This document shows positions 33,698 through 46,009 of a DNA stretch of 64,000 nt, piece by piece. The stretch lies in contig JASBNA010000011.1 in NCBI GenBank assembly GCA_038087015.1, positions 988,861 to 1,052,860 of the forward strand. The letters run 5' to 3'. The notes beneath the pieces are model-generated. The model saw nothing but the letters and a program-made list of their open reading frames with translations. It was not told where the DNA came from and made no database searches. Each line of letters opens with the position of its first letter. Position 1 is the stretch's first letter. This stretch comes from Cerrena zonata. Its lineage: Eukaryota; Basidiomycota; Agaricomycetes; Polyporales; Cerrenaceae. Made by a program: the position numbers and the translations under genes.

Positions 33698-34990
33698 AGA
33701 GTACGTGAGCTGCGGACGCGCGGTGAAAGAAGACTCGGTGAGATGTCTACTCTATTACTGATTATAGCACGTACAGTGAAGCTTAAGAAATAGATAGAAT
33801 GTCGAGAGTAGAGGTGCTTATGATAAACAAGGGTGGATTTGAGTGGCTCCAAGTAGATAACAGTTATGGAGCTAGAGGTGTAGCAAGAACAGGCATGCGG
33901 CAGATCCAAGACAAGAGTGCTTGTATTATTGCGAGCAGCAGAAGAACAAGCGAGGCAGCTTCCAAGATTTGCCTTTACGGATGAAAGAGCGGATGAGGAC
34001 GAGCAGACAAGACGCGGGAGCAATACAAATACGCTTGTCACAAAACACGTGCTGTGACATATCGCGGTCCTTGCTAGCACGAGTGAGTGACACAGCGGGG
34101 ATCCCTCGCGACTCAGTATGCGCCACCGACTCCCTCGATCCCTGAAGACTCTTACGAAATATCTCCTCACTCTCCGATAGCAACAACAGCTGATAACTGG
34201 CTATATGCCTTGAGATGATCGAGGGGGCAGATTTCCGTATCGTTATGCAGAGTTTGCTTTTGTGCTGCCCTTCCATCGAGAGGACCCGGATTTGGTACGT
34301 CGTCTCTCTCTCTCTTGCTCATTCACTCTCATGTCTCTTTTTAAACTCTGATATAACTGTTCTCGTTCGAACTAGACATGCCATCCTTGATACAAATTGG
34401 TATCGTTCTGGCCTTGCCGGGATTGCTCGTACCTTGACTTCCACGCACGGTGGCGAACGTTGCCCTTTGGTTGAGTGTTTACTTGTACACGACTTGATTT
34501 GTTCCTTGAGTCAAGACAGATGGACATCTTGACTTTAGGTACCGGATCGGAGGAATTCCAATGTGTCGGACGCTTCTCGTTCGTTCGGATTGGGGGTACG
34601 TCTGAGTCCTTAGTATTACTTGGACGGTTGTTGGATGAGGTATATTTTGTACGCCTATCGTCATACCCATACCTTCGATATGTTACGACTAAATAGGAGT
34701 TTTCAGACGATGCCTTGGAACGCTGCTTATCCCCGCTCATAACAAATGTGTCTTTGTCGTGACAGATCGCCCTGGAAATACGTCCGTTATTACTGCTCCC
34801 GCACGTCAGTGCCTATACTCGATGCTGAGCTTAGTGGGATGGTACCTGGGCGATCAACCTTCGTTCTCCCGTTGAGCACGGAGGTTCGCTCATACAGTTG
34901 GTATAAAGGACGTTCGGTACGACAGTGTAGTTCTTTTCAGACCGCCTTTTGGTGTTTGTCGTTACTTATCTCAGTTTCACAGCTACTAGA
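33698..34990. other. Intergenic, no gene seen
   Basis: 1.3 kb with only short, unsupported open stretches. A pyrimidine-rich run (tctctctctcttgctc) is at about 34,305-34,321. It separates the BRCT gene from the WSC gene and should hold both promoters. Confidence 0.25.
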
Positions 34991-36038
34991 ATGCTTCTTA
35001 ATCTCATTTTGATTGTTGTAGCTACTGTTGTGGCTAAAGCGGCTACTCCTAGTCAACACCAGATATGCCGTTTTGTCTGTCCGGATACCGTTGGTGGAAG
35101 TCCTCTCATCAACGAAGTTTTGGGCACAGACGGTTCCGCTGTAGCCTGCGAGTGGTTTGGGAATGGACTTGGGTTTCGGGCTGCGAGTTTCGATTCGGTT
35201 CGTCTCTTCTTTGCTCATCGTTCTTGTTTTTCGAGCTCTAATGTTAACACTCTTCTATGGGTAGAACGGGGATGTTATTCCTGGGAGTCAAACGAGTAAC
35301 AACCAATTCACGACTCGAGCTGGTCAACATTGCGTCGAGGTCACTGATGGTTGGACTTGGGCGAATACCCAGGTTTGCATCAAGGATACGGTCTCTGCGC
35401 GTATCCTCCAACGTGATACTATTGCTCCTTTGGATAGCAATTCGCCTGAGGCGTGTACGGCCGCTTGTGATGCTTTAGGCTTTACTTTTGCTAGGACGGA
35501 ATTTGGGTCTGAATGTCATTGTGGGACCGGGTTCACGTCGTATGTATCTTCAGTGATCATGATGAGATCTTTAATCCTAACGCTTCGTTTGACGGGTTCA
35601 AGGGCAATCACACCTGTACCTCACACTCAATGCAATAACCGTTGTACAGGAAACAGTTCAGAAACATGCGGAGCAGGCGATCTTATCGAGGTCTTCCAAG
35701 GTCCCGATCCTCCTCGTGCAGCTCAACTCCCAGCCGGTTGGTCCGCCTTCGCCGATGCACCCTGTGCTCAAGACTCCGCTGCGAGGATGTTCACCAATAC
35801 TTTGATTGCAGGCCCCGTCCTTGCTGCGACGGATACACCTGCTGCGTGCGTGGCGTTCTGCATCGATAATGGGTTCACGAAGGCAGGTGTGGAGGGTGGT
35901 GATGAGTGTTATTGTGGGACGGAGTTCAGGGAGGTGCCGGAGGCAATTGAGCCTACGTTGTGTAATTTGCCTTGTCAGGGTGCACCTGGGATCAGTTGTG
36001 GCGGGAATTTTGCGATTCAGTTGTACATTGAATCTTGA
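34991..36038 (+). CDS. Secreted WSC-domain protein
   Basis: Secreted protein with two WSC domains (cysteine-rich, carbohydrate-binding; found in cell-wall sensors and glyoxal-oxidase-type proteins). Exon 1 (34991-35197) encodes a signal peptide (MLLNLILIVVATVVAKA) and a Cys-containing N-terminal region (ICRFVCPDT). Exon 2 begins at 35,265 (NGDVIPGSQ) and stays in frame to the TGA at 36,036-36,038. WSC 1: TVSARILQRDT, PEACTAACDALGFTFARTEF, ECHCGTGF, CNNRCTGN, CGAGD. WSC 2: PCAQDSAARMFTN, AACVAFCIDNGF, DECYCGTEF, CNLPCQG. Between 35,540 and 35,620 the frame is open but WSC 1 is unusually long, so a small extra intron may be present. No transmembrane anchor follows, so it is likely released into the wall or medium. 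Confidence 0.72.
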
Positions 36039-36331
36039 GTGGTAAACGTAGTCGTCGAAGGGTTATGATGTAGATTACTGTGATGTGGCCATGTCCGTGT
36101 TCATGTTTTAGGTGACAACGAAATGAAATTTATTAGCATCTTTGTTTGTTCCTCGAAAACACTTCGGGATCGAACAATCCGTAGTTGAGCAAATTGACAC
36201 GAGTAGTCTATCATATGTACATCTGTACGGTCGCTATGCTCAGAGTTCATATCGGTAGTTGGGATGCTACGGATATTATACAGCAAGTCAAGAAGAAAAT
36301 AAGCACTTCATTGCTCAAAGATCTGCACCAC

Positions 36332-36691
36332 TCAAGATTCGACATACAACTGAATCGCAAAATTCCCGCCACAACTGATCCCAGGTACACCCTGACAAGG
36401 CAAATTACACAACAGTAGGCTCAATTGCCTCCGGCACCTCCCTGAACTCCGTCCCACAATAACACTCATCACCACCCTCCACCAAGTGAACCCATTATCG
36501 ATGCAGAACGCCACGCACGCAGCAGGTGTATCCGTCGCAGCAAGGACGGGGCTTGCAATCAAAGTATTGGTGAACATCCTCGCAGCGGAGTCTTGAGCAC
36601 AGGGTGCCTCAGCGAAGGTGGTCCAACCAGCAGGAAGTTGAGCTGCATGGGGAGGGTTAGGACCTTGGAAGACTTCAATGAGGTGCAATGG
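36332..36691 (-). pseudogene. Inverted partial copy of the WSC gene
   Basis: Opposite-strand copy of the last ~360 bases of the WSC gene (about 35,680-36,038), still about 90-95% alike by eye. It begins in the middle of the domain (LIEVFQGPNPP, AQLPAGWTTFAE) and ends FAIQLYVES. A deletion after IDNGFT puts the DECYCGTEF segment out of frame until a second indel restores it at LCNLPCQG, so the central cysteines are lost. No start codon or signal peptide. It forms an inverted repeat with the parent, about 300 bp apart. Confidence 0.75.
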
Positions 36692-36774
36692 TTGTTGCAT
36701 TGAGTGTGAAGAATGGATGCAGGAGATCTATTATGCCGGATGAGAAGAAAAATAGGATCATTATACTATAATTC

Positions 36775-37165
36775 TAAAATAAACACTACACTTAACTCAA
36801 AACCTATGCTTATACATATCTTAATATTTGTGCTTAACTAAGAACTGTACTTTTTTAAGACCTGGCTTGTGTATATCTTAATACCTGTGCTTAACTATGA
36901 CCTGCACTTAACTTAAGACCAGTGCTTACTTAACACTAAAAACTGTGCTTGCTTAGAAATTTGTGCTTAGTCTAAGACCAGTGCTTGCTTCAAGTTAGAC
37001 CTGTGCTTAACTAAGAACTGTGCTTACTTGATAATTTGTACTTAACTTAAGACCAGTGCTTGCTTAACAACTGTGCTTGCTTAACAACTGTGCTTACCTA
37101 GAATCTGTGCTTATTATAACACCTATACTTACTTAAGAACTGTGCTTAGCTTCAGACCAGCTAAT
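36775..37165 (+). repeat. Degenerate 17-19 bp minisatellite
   Basis: About twenty imperfect units resembling AGAACTGTGCTTACTTA, each carrying the core TGTGCTTA or TGTGCTTG. Unit length varies between 17 and 23 bases. It lies between the broken WSC copy and the 5' flank of the retroelement. Confidence 0.75.
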
Positions 37166-37601
37166 CAAAACTTGCCTTTTCATTTTTTTTGTCATGTTTC
37201 AAAATGTATTTTGCAATTTCTGACCTCAATTTTTCTCCCATGCATACTATTTTACTATATTTGGAATCTCCTCTCTTCTGCCCACCTGGACCTCACACAT
37301 TCCTTATCTTACAAGCCTTATCGATCATGCCATCAAACTAGCTTATTGGGCTGCAAAAGCCCTCTGTGTAAGGGTGTCATACTAGGACACCTGCCTTATC
37401 CGGAAGGAGGAGTTGAACTGTATAGTTACATGCGGTGGCTGCCTTATAAGGCAGTCCACCGCTAACGGACCAGTAGCTTAACATCACTGTATCATCGTAC
37501 TGTCTATATAGACCGTGTCTGACGTACGGTGCCCGTGTGATAACTAAGCGTACTCTTACACTTTTTTACGTCTTCGGCAACGTAGACAACATCTTATTCT
37601 T
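37166..37601 (+). other. Probable 5' untranslated/LTR region of the retroelement
   Basis: No gene. This stretch should contain the 5' LTR and leader of the Ty3/gypsy element, because its gag frame opens at 37,602. I cannot delimit an LTR: no matching copy is found 3' of the element. A candidate start is TGTAAGGGTGTCATAC near 37,365, and a palindromic patch GGTGGCTGCCTTATAAGGCAG lies at about 37,433-37,454. Confidence 0.35.
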
Positions 37602-40600
37602 ATGCCTACTTTGACACAAAAGAAACAACGTAAGGCCAACCAAGGTGGTACTGCACCACCTCAAGGTGGCCCCGTAACAAGGTCATCTAATAAGAAGAAA
37701 GAACCCGTAGTGGCTCCAGAGGAACCACCGGGGGTGGAACCGCGTGCAAGCACGCCAACGCCACCTATCGTAGAGGACGACGACGATCTCTACACTGACC
37801 CACCCGAAACGGGTGGAAACAGCGTAAGTATAGAACCAGGTGAGAATGGTGGACCCACCACCACAACACCAGAAATCAAACAAGAAAGTAGTTCGTTGAG
37901 CGACAAGGAGTCAGAAGTGACTCATACTCGCAGCGACGGAAGAGCCCCTACACCGGAGCCCAAACTTTCTCCTCAAACGGCTCATAATGTTATTCGTCCC
38001 GATAGGTTGCATCTTGCAACCCGGTTAGGACGAATCGCAAATCGCAACACAACTAATCGTGTGTACGCGTATATATTCAACCGTCTCATGACGATGCAAC
38101 AAGACCTCGATGCTGTGACCGAGCTCCAAAACTCGACTATGCAAGATGTACTCGACGTAATGGAGAGAACCGAAGGCCCACTGGGTGCTCATGGCACCAG
38201 TGCGTTGTGTGAGGATCCTGACGACGACCGTCCACCTGCTCTCTCGGAGGACGTGATGGCGGGAATCTTGGACCCCTATGCGACAACGATGCAAGGAAGG
38301 GTGGAATATGTCCCACCCACCTTGCCCCCAGGCCTAGGCCTCGATCGAGGAGCCCAAGACAGTAGGGTGGCATCACAACCACCCCGCAGGTCACATGGCC
38401 CTAATAGCGAGACCAGACTACGAAATGCTAACCTAGCAGGAACTGCTGGCGGAGGACCCATACCAGCAGCAATCCCTCCCCAGGAAATGCAGCGTCCTCC
38501 ACCCCCGCACGTGAGACACAGCGGTGGAGGACAAGGAGGAGGAGGAGGAGGCGACGGCCCTCCGGGAGACGGAGGCGACGACTATGGAGGTCAGGATGAG
38601 GATGACGACGGCAACGAGAGTCGAGAATGGACTCCTCACCTAAGAGAAAATGGAGGTGGTAATGGTGTGACTGAGAAGGGAAGGGCGACAAAGTCACCCA
38701 CTCCAACCGGAGGCACCAATCCACCCCATTCGTACTATTATCGGCAGGATACCATACAACCAAGTAATGTAGTCGGTAGAGATCAAACACCTTCCATGGC
38801 CGGTGCCAGAGACAGCACCGAGATTGAGACAATAAGGTCTACGATCAGAGAGAAAGTGGGAGACCCACTTCCTGATCAACTCCCAATATTAAAGAACTTG
38901 AAAATAAGCCAACCAGCGGGCTACAGCGGACAAGACGATACCGACACCTTTGACGTGTGGCTGTCCACCGTATGCCGGTGGCTGAGGATCTCCAGGATCG
39001 TCGGACCGATCCTAGACATTGAACGTGTACACCTGCTTGGTACTGTATTAGAAGGGGAAGCCCTTCTGTGGTACCATTCGGTTATCGACAGCCCACATCG
39101 GATTAAACGGTATTGGGACTTCGAAAGCGCTATAGTGGCACTTTACCATCGGTTTATACACCAGTCCACTAGCCTTACTGCAACAGAGAAATTCGAGGCA
39201 GTACAGTACACCAGAACTGGCGGGGCATGACAGCTCGCCACAGATCTCGGGAAGTTCGCCGGCAGAATGGTGCAATCGCCGGACGAGTACACCATCAAGC
39301 GGAAATTCTGGTTCGCAATGCCCAAAGAAATTACGAGGATACTGGGGACAGTCAAAGGGTTGTCCGCCGAACGCTCCTCGTTTGATCTACTGATCGAGGC
39401 AGCAGCCGAGATAGAGAATGCCATGAGAGCGGAGCGGATAGGTGATCGACTTCGAGCAAATCAGCAAGGGTCACACACCAGCACTCCGCAGGCTGGGAAC
39501 AACGCTCTCAGCCATGGGACGACATCCCAGAAATCAACAGGATTCAGTAAAACCCGGCAACCATTCCAGAGACTTAGAGTTCGATTTGGCGACAAACCGA
39601 CAGACAGAGGTGGAGACAATCGTAGGCCCGAGGCGGCATCAAAACCCTCCTCTGGCAGTACGAGACCACCTTCGCCGAGAGTCAATAGTGGCACCAATAG
39701 TGACCCTAAAGGAAAAACACCGCGCCGAGGATGCTTCAACTGCGGGAGCATGGACCACTGGGCAAGCGATCCTAATTGCCCAGAAAGGAACAAGAAGCCC
39801 CGACCTGTGATTCGAAGAATAGCAGATGAAAGCCAAGAGGGAGCATCGATAACCCACGGCGGTGACGGGCTGGAAGGACAGCAGTCCGAGCAGCTTCGCC
39901 ACATGGAACAGCATACAGAGGATAGTGACGACGGTGACTTGGAAGGATCACAACTTGATCCTGACGAGTACCCCGATGAAGAATACTTCTCATACTCAGA
40001 AAGCGAGGAGTACGGACAGGGCGAATGGATGGGTGGCATGACCACCACCCGACCATCGCCCGGAAACCCCACTGAATGGCTGGGAGGGATGAGGCTAGTC
40101 CCTCGTGCAGCGTTGCACGACGAGAGCACAGAAGCGGGCGAATCTAGTAGGACGCCACCTGAAGTTGAGGACCAGGTGGGCGACCACGAGGACCCTGAAG
40201 AAGAAGTGGTGTTTAACTTAGCTCTCCCCCATAGCGGGTACCTAGACGACATAGTGCTACCGCAAAGGGTAGTCCAAGACTACCGCACAGGATGGGCTGA
40301 TCGGCTATCCCGCCTGCTCGACGACACACAGGAGCAAATGTTTGCGGCACAACAGCGGAGTAGAATAGCGGTACAAGAGGTGGAATTGAACCACCTCCGT
40401 ACCATAAACCTGGCGATGGTGGAGCGTTGGACTCAGTCGCAAAAGGAGCTAACAGATGCTACTCAAGAAAATATCCAGTTAGTAAACGTGAACGGAATGT
40501 GGGTCAGGCAATGTAGCGAAATGAACACCGAGTTGAGGACAGTCTGCAACGCCATTAACACCGGTGTATTGTTGGAACGGTTGGCGCAAATGGTGCATGA

Positions 40601-43600
40601 CATCGAGAGACGTCAGCACCAACGCGCCTTGGTACGTGAACGGGCATTTTCCCGAATCACAATAGACCCCGAAGAAGATGACGACGATATGCCCCCTCTG
40701 GTAGACGAAGCAACTTTCATGGCCGAGCGTATGGACCGAGTACATCGCGCCATGAGTGAGCAGACAGGTGAACGCCTGTTTGCGATCCTAGCTAGCCGAG
40801 ATCGTGAGTACCGATCAGCCATGGCACCCAAAGAAGTCCGACCTCAGCGTGACTTCAAATGTATCACGGTGTCACTGGATCGTAGCCCAAATTTTAGGCT
40901 TCATAAAAGTAAGGTCAAATTTTATAAAAAGTCTCCTACAAAATATGATTTTAAGCACCTAAAAATTGTCAAAAAATGCAGAATTTTAGCAAAATTTGAT
41001 GAATCATAAAATCCTTGGCTAATTCAGACTTTTGTATCTAATTTTTAGACTTTAGAAATATTGAATTTTTGTTTATTTTTTATTGGAGAAAAGTTTACTA
41101 TACAAAATTCCAAATTTTGATGCACTTTTATTTCCCTAGAAATCATAATATAATTGTATATATCAAAATAAAGTGTTATAAATAGAGAGCCTAGAGAGAA
41201 GATATAGACTACTATTGTTGGTAAATCATAGTCTCTGTCAATTATACTATCTGATAGAGATATTCAAGTATGCAATATCACTGACCTTTCCAAATTAGCA
41301 GTTTAAATTTTATATCACTTTTGGAGAAGCAAAAGTGCATCAAAATTTGAAATTTTGTATAGTAAACTTTTCTCCAATAAAAAATAAACAAAAATTCAAT
41401 ATTTCTAAAGTCTAAAAATTAGATACAAAAGTCTGAATTAGCCAAGGATTTTATGATTCATCAAATTTTGCTGAAATTCTGCATTTTTTGACAATTTTTA
41501 GGTGCTTAAAATCATATTTTGTAAGAGACTTTTTATAAAATTTGACCTTACTTTTATGAAGCCTAAAATTCAGGCCACGATCCAGTGTGTATGTCGAAGT
41601 GAATGGATTGAAAGGGCTCGCACTACTCGATTCCGGAAGCTCAATCGATTGCGTGAGCCCCGAGTTTGCTAAGGTAGCCAAGCTACCTACAAGACCACTG
41701 GACAAACCGGTAGGATTGCAACTGGGATGCGTAGGCAGCCGATCCTCCATCAACTTTGGTTCGCGAACCGAAGTGCAGATGGGGACAAACCGTCAGAAGG
41801 TGTACCTCGATGTGGTCAACATCGACCACTACGACTTGATCCTAGGGGTCCCGTTCCTCCAGCAGTTTGGGGTGAAATTGGACTTCCGTCACGAGACGAT
41901 TACCTCCGGTACTGAAGTGATACGGTCACTTCAAGTAGGGGAGGAGGTCCGCACGGCGAAACCGATGAAACGAGTATACACTGGTACTTCTGCGAAATAC
42001 CAGTGGGCGGAGAAGGATCAGTATGAATAGCAGCCAAGTGAAAACCAGGAACCTACCGCGGTACACTCTATGTCCACGGTAGTAGAGCCGAGTCATTCTC
42101 GGACGGCAAGGTCGGCGACAGTGACGGAAGTGGCAGATGAGCATTTCACCACACTACCAAAACAGCAGAAATGGCAGTATGGCGAGGCGATAGTGGTTGA
42201 GAAAGGATACGAGCAAGAGGGGACTCTAAGTAAGCAAGATACACAAAAAACCGAAAAGAAACCACAACGAGACAATGGAGTGCCCCGCATAGGTAAAGAG
42301 CGATCGATACCATCGGTGCACTCCAGTACACTGCCAGAATGAGGACAGACGGGATACCAGACCCCATCTGGAATTAGAGAGCGAAACTGGGAGGCTGACG
42401 AAACGACAGCCGAACAATTAACGCAGATATCCACTCTGACGGAAAAGGACGTCCCTAGACTCAGGCAACAATGGATGGAAGGGTGCCAAGACATTATGAA
42501 TGGCGCCCCATCCAGATTACCTCCGTTGAGGGAGATAAACTACCGGATCCCCCTGATCGACCCAGCGAAGGTGTATAATTATCACCTCCCTAGGTGTCCA
42601 GAGGCCGTAAAAGTAGCGCTATCAGCAAAGATCGAGCGATATGAGAAGGCAGGATGGTGGAAACGAGCAGTGGTGACTCAAGCAGCACCAATGCTCTGTG
42701 TACCCAAGAAAAACGGAAAACTGCGGACCGTAGTCGACTGCAGGAAAAGGAACGACAACACGCTTCGAGACGTGACGCCATTCCCAGACCAAGATGAGAT
42801 CCGAGCAGACGTAGCCAGAGCAAAATGGAGATCCAAAATAGATTTATCAGATGCGTATGAGCAGATCAGAGTGCACCCAGACGACGTGGCAAAGACAGCA
42901 TTTGCCACCGTATATGGTACATTCAAGAGTTATGTCATGCAGCAGGGTGACTGTAATGCACCGTCTACATTCCGGAGGCTCATGACGTTCGTATTCCGAG
43001 ACTTCATAGGCAGATTTGTCCATGTATACCTCGACGATATATTCGTGTTTTCGGCATCAATTGCCGACCACGAAAAACATCTGAAGATGGTATTCGATCG
43101 ACTGAGACAGGTAGAATTATACCTGAAATCAGAGAAATGCGACCTGTACTCTACGAGGATGGAGTGCTTGGGTCACATCATCGACGACGACGGAATCCAC
43201 GCCGACGAAGATAAGATGACCCGAATCAGGGAGTGGAGGACTCCTCGGAATTACAACGACATCGAACGATTCCTGGGACTGGTGAATTATGTGGCCCACT
43301 TTATGCCTGACTTGTCAGCATACACGGGACCACTGCACACCATCCAGAGGAACGGTCACACTTTTGAGTGGCGACCGATACACCAGGCATGTTTCGACAA
43401 CATAAAAGCGTTAGCGGCCAAAGCCCCGATATTGAAACCCATCGACCCTTCAAAGGACGAACCCATCTGGGTGGTATGCGACGCATCCACCCATGGGGTC
43501 GGCGCGTACTATGGACAGGGGCCAGAGTGGAAGACGTGCCGCCCAGCGGGCTTCATGTCAAAGAAATTCACGACCGCGCAGCGGTCATACCGTGTATTTG

Positions 43601-45819
43601 AGCTAGAAACCATAGCGATCCTCGAAGCCCTACTTAAGTGGGAAGACAAGTTGCTCGGACATCGAGTGAGTGTGGTCACCGACCACAAATCACTAGAGTT
43701 CTTCAAAACCCAGGGCAGGATGTCCCACCGTCAAACACGGTGGATGGAATTCTTGCAGCGATTCGATTACGAGATAACGTATGTGAAGGGAGAAGAGAAT
43801 GTGGTAGCAGACTGTCTGTCTCGCTACCATGAATCTGATTTGCCTTTGGAAATCCATCCAAGGCATTACTACGTTAACGCTGATGAGCGGTTAGACCCAG
43901 AAGGGGAAGCACTCCCCATCGGGAGAGCATTGGAACTGAGAGCGATGCGAGACGCGGAAATAGGCCGAGTGCCTAGGGAAGCGACGGAGGAACGGGAGAT
44001 TGAAGCAGAAGCCCTCTGCGATGCACAGGTACCGACTACGATACCTGTGCATCAGTCGAGTAACAGGGACCCTACCTGGGCAGAATCTCTCACCACTGGC
44101 GACCAGCTAGTGGAAGTTATGAGAGCAGACATCGAAATCGAGAGAGAGGCTAGAATCGGATATGTGAAAGACCGTGTACTCGCAAAGATTGTATCGAAGC
44201 CGCTGGAACACAAGTCGTTCACATTGAAGAACGGACTGCTGTACACCAAGAGCAGATCCGGAGAAGAGGTACTTTGTGTCCCCCACAGCAAGGTGGGACA
44301 CAGGTACCTCACCCAAGTGGTGATCGAGCATGGACACCAGACTCTGGGTCACCTGGGGTCGCAAAAAACAGAAGAATACATTCGCCGATGGTTCTGGTGG
44401 CCCAGGATAGGACTGGAGATTCGCAAGTACTGCGATAGCTGTGGGACATGCCAGACGATCAAGCCTAGCACACAGATACCGAGGGGACTGCTGCACTCCA
44501 TGCCCATCCCCACCAGACCATGGGGATCGATAGGAATGGACTTCGTGGGCCCGTTCCCGCCGAGCCAAGGATTCGACTACCTTTGGGTAGTGATTTGCCG
44601 ACTCACGTCCATGGTACATCTCGTACCAATGACGACAACGACTAAAGCGTCAGAACTGGCATGGATCTTCGTGAAAGAAATTGTCAGGCTTCATGGACTC
44701 CCCGATAACATCGTGTCCGATAGAGACTCCAAGTTTACATCCAAATTTTGGAAAGAAGTGCACCGGGTGCTGGGGGTGAAGCTATTGATGTCGACATCAT
44801 TCCACCCCCAGACCGACGGCGCATCGGAACGAGCAATCAAGACAGTGGGTCAAGTGTTGAGAGCGATGGTCAGCCCTGACCAACGGGACTGGGTGGAGAA
44901 AGTTCCATTGATGGAGTTCGCTCTGAACTCCTCCAAGAGCAACTCAACCACCTACGCCCCATTCGAGCTCAACGGTGGTATGCCAAGACTCGGGTTTGCT
45001 ACCACCGCCGGTCCGACGGCACCAGGGGTGGCCTCGTTCACCCAGCAAGTCCAAGACAATCTGCTATCGGCTCATGATGCGATCATTGAGAGTAGGGTGC
45101 TTCAAACATACTACGCTAACCAGCGCAGACGATCGGAGCACCCCAAAGGGGAGGAGGAGTCCTCATACGCCGAAGGTAACCTCGTGTACCTATCTACAAA
45201 AAACCTGGCACTTCCCAAAGGAAGGGCAAAGAAACTATTGCCAAAATTCCTGGGACCCTTCAAAATCGTGAAGGCTAACCAGGAAAAGTCCGCATACCAA
45301 CTCGATCTACCAGTGGAACTGAGGGCAAGGAAGATCTACCCCATGTTCCACGCTAGCTTGCTCAGACCATACATACCGAATGACGAGGAGCTATTCCCAA
45401 AACGAGAAGCGGCCAAGTTTTACGACTTCGGAATGCCGGACGAAACCGAATGGTTTGTCGACGATATCATTAGTCACCAGTGGACCGGTAGGACAATTAG
45501 GTTCCACGTCAAATGGAACCTAGGAGACACCACCTGGGAACCACTGGACGAATGCGATAAGCTACAAGCAATGGATCGTTACCTAGAGGTTATGGGGGTG
45601 CAACGATGGCAGGACCTGCCCCGACACCCTGAAACGGTGGATAAAGCGAGAGAGGTCCGCAGGGAACCTAATGCGACGGATCCTAGGATGGAACAACCGA
45701 CGAGGCAGGCTGGGAAGAGGGTGACCGACAAGGCCACCCCCCCAGCCCATATCGAACCAACCAGACACACGTCGAGTGGACGAGTGGTCAAGAGGAGGAA
45801 GCGAGCGGATGAAGATTGA
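37602..45819 (+). pseudogene. Gag-pol polyprotein frame of a chromovirus, interrupted
   Basis: One ancestral frame, now broken. Gag (37,602-39,230) opens MPTLTQKKQRK, is Pro/Gly/Asp-rich and stops at a TGA inside a block that otherwise continues (QLATDLGKFAGRM). The CCHC knuckle is CFNC...H...C at about 39,740, with six residues instead of four before the last Cys. A coiled-coil stretch follows. The 715-bp insertion then splits the frame just before the protease (LLDSGSSIDCV). TAG at 42,028-42,030 and TGA at 42,340-42,342 come next. From 42,475 the frame is open to 45,819: RT with YLDDIFVF at about 43,026, RNase H (VVCDASTHGVGAYY), the HHCC zinc finger, the integrase D-D-E (MDFVGP, SDRDSKFT, GASERAIK) and a chromodomain (EWFVDDIISHQW, RFHVKWNLGDTTWEPL). 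All catalytic residues I can see are kept, so decay looks recent. Confidence 0.85.
40873..41587. mobile_element. CACTG-ended nonautonomous element with long inverted repeats
   Basis: A 715-bp, very AT-rich insert. It begins CACTGGATCG and ends with the reverse complement CGATCCAGTG. The terminal inverted repeats extend about 250 bp with few mismatches (40,873 to about 41,135 against about 41,330-41,587), around a core of about 190 bp with no coding capacity. It is flanked on both sides by TGT (40,870-40,872 and 41,588-41,590). CACTA/G termini with a 3-bp target duplication are the hallmarks of the CACTA (CMC) DNA transposon superfamily; assignment to it is inference. Removing the insert plus one TGT puts gag and protease back in one frame. 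Confidence 0.8.
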
Positions 45820-46009
45820 GAGATTGCCTCCACGGCGGGAGCAAAGCAAGCGCTGAATTACTCAGCGCTCAGCGCTTGATACTCGGAGAGCCCCGGGCGG
45901 AAGCTAAACCTTGTACCAACTACTGGTACACGGCGCTTCCACCTTGGTCGATTCCTCCCACACCTGACACCGCCGCTTCACTTCCTATTCAATACTCAGC
46001 GTCATCATC

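Larger units (their letters stand above)
37340..45840 (+). mobile_element. Decayed Ty3/gypsy chromovirus
   Basis: Retrotransposon with the order gag, zinc knuckle, protease, reverse transcriptase, RNase H, integrase, chromodomain. The boundaries are approximate because no LTR pair is visible. The body is interrupted by a 715-bp element and three stop codons. The 3' LTR appears to be missing or lies outside what I can recognise; an extra ORF at 46,010 may or may not belong to it. Fungal Ty3/gypsy elements with a C-terminal chromodomain are chromoviruses, whose integrase is often directed to marked chromatin. Confidence 0.8.

Noticed and set aside
33799..34740. Several short open frames between the BRCT and WSC genes
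   Set aside because: No conserved motif, no credible splice chain and no family similarity.
39228..39230. Programmed readthrough at the gag TGA
   Set aside because: The stop lies inside a Gag block that continues on both sides rather than at a gag-pol border, and two more stops follow; decay is simpler.
45820..46009. Possible 3' LTR directly after pol
   Set aside because: No match to the 5' flank at 37,166-37,601 and no clear polypurine tract.
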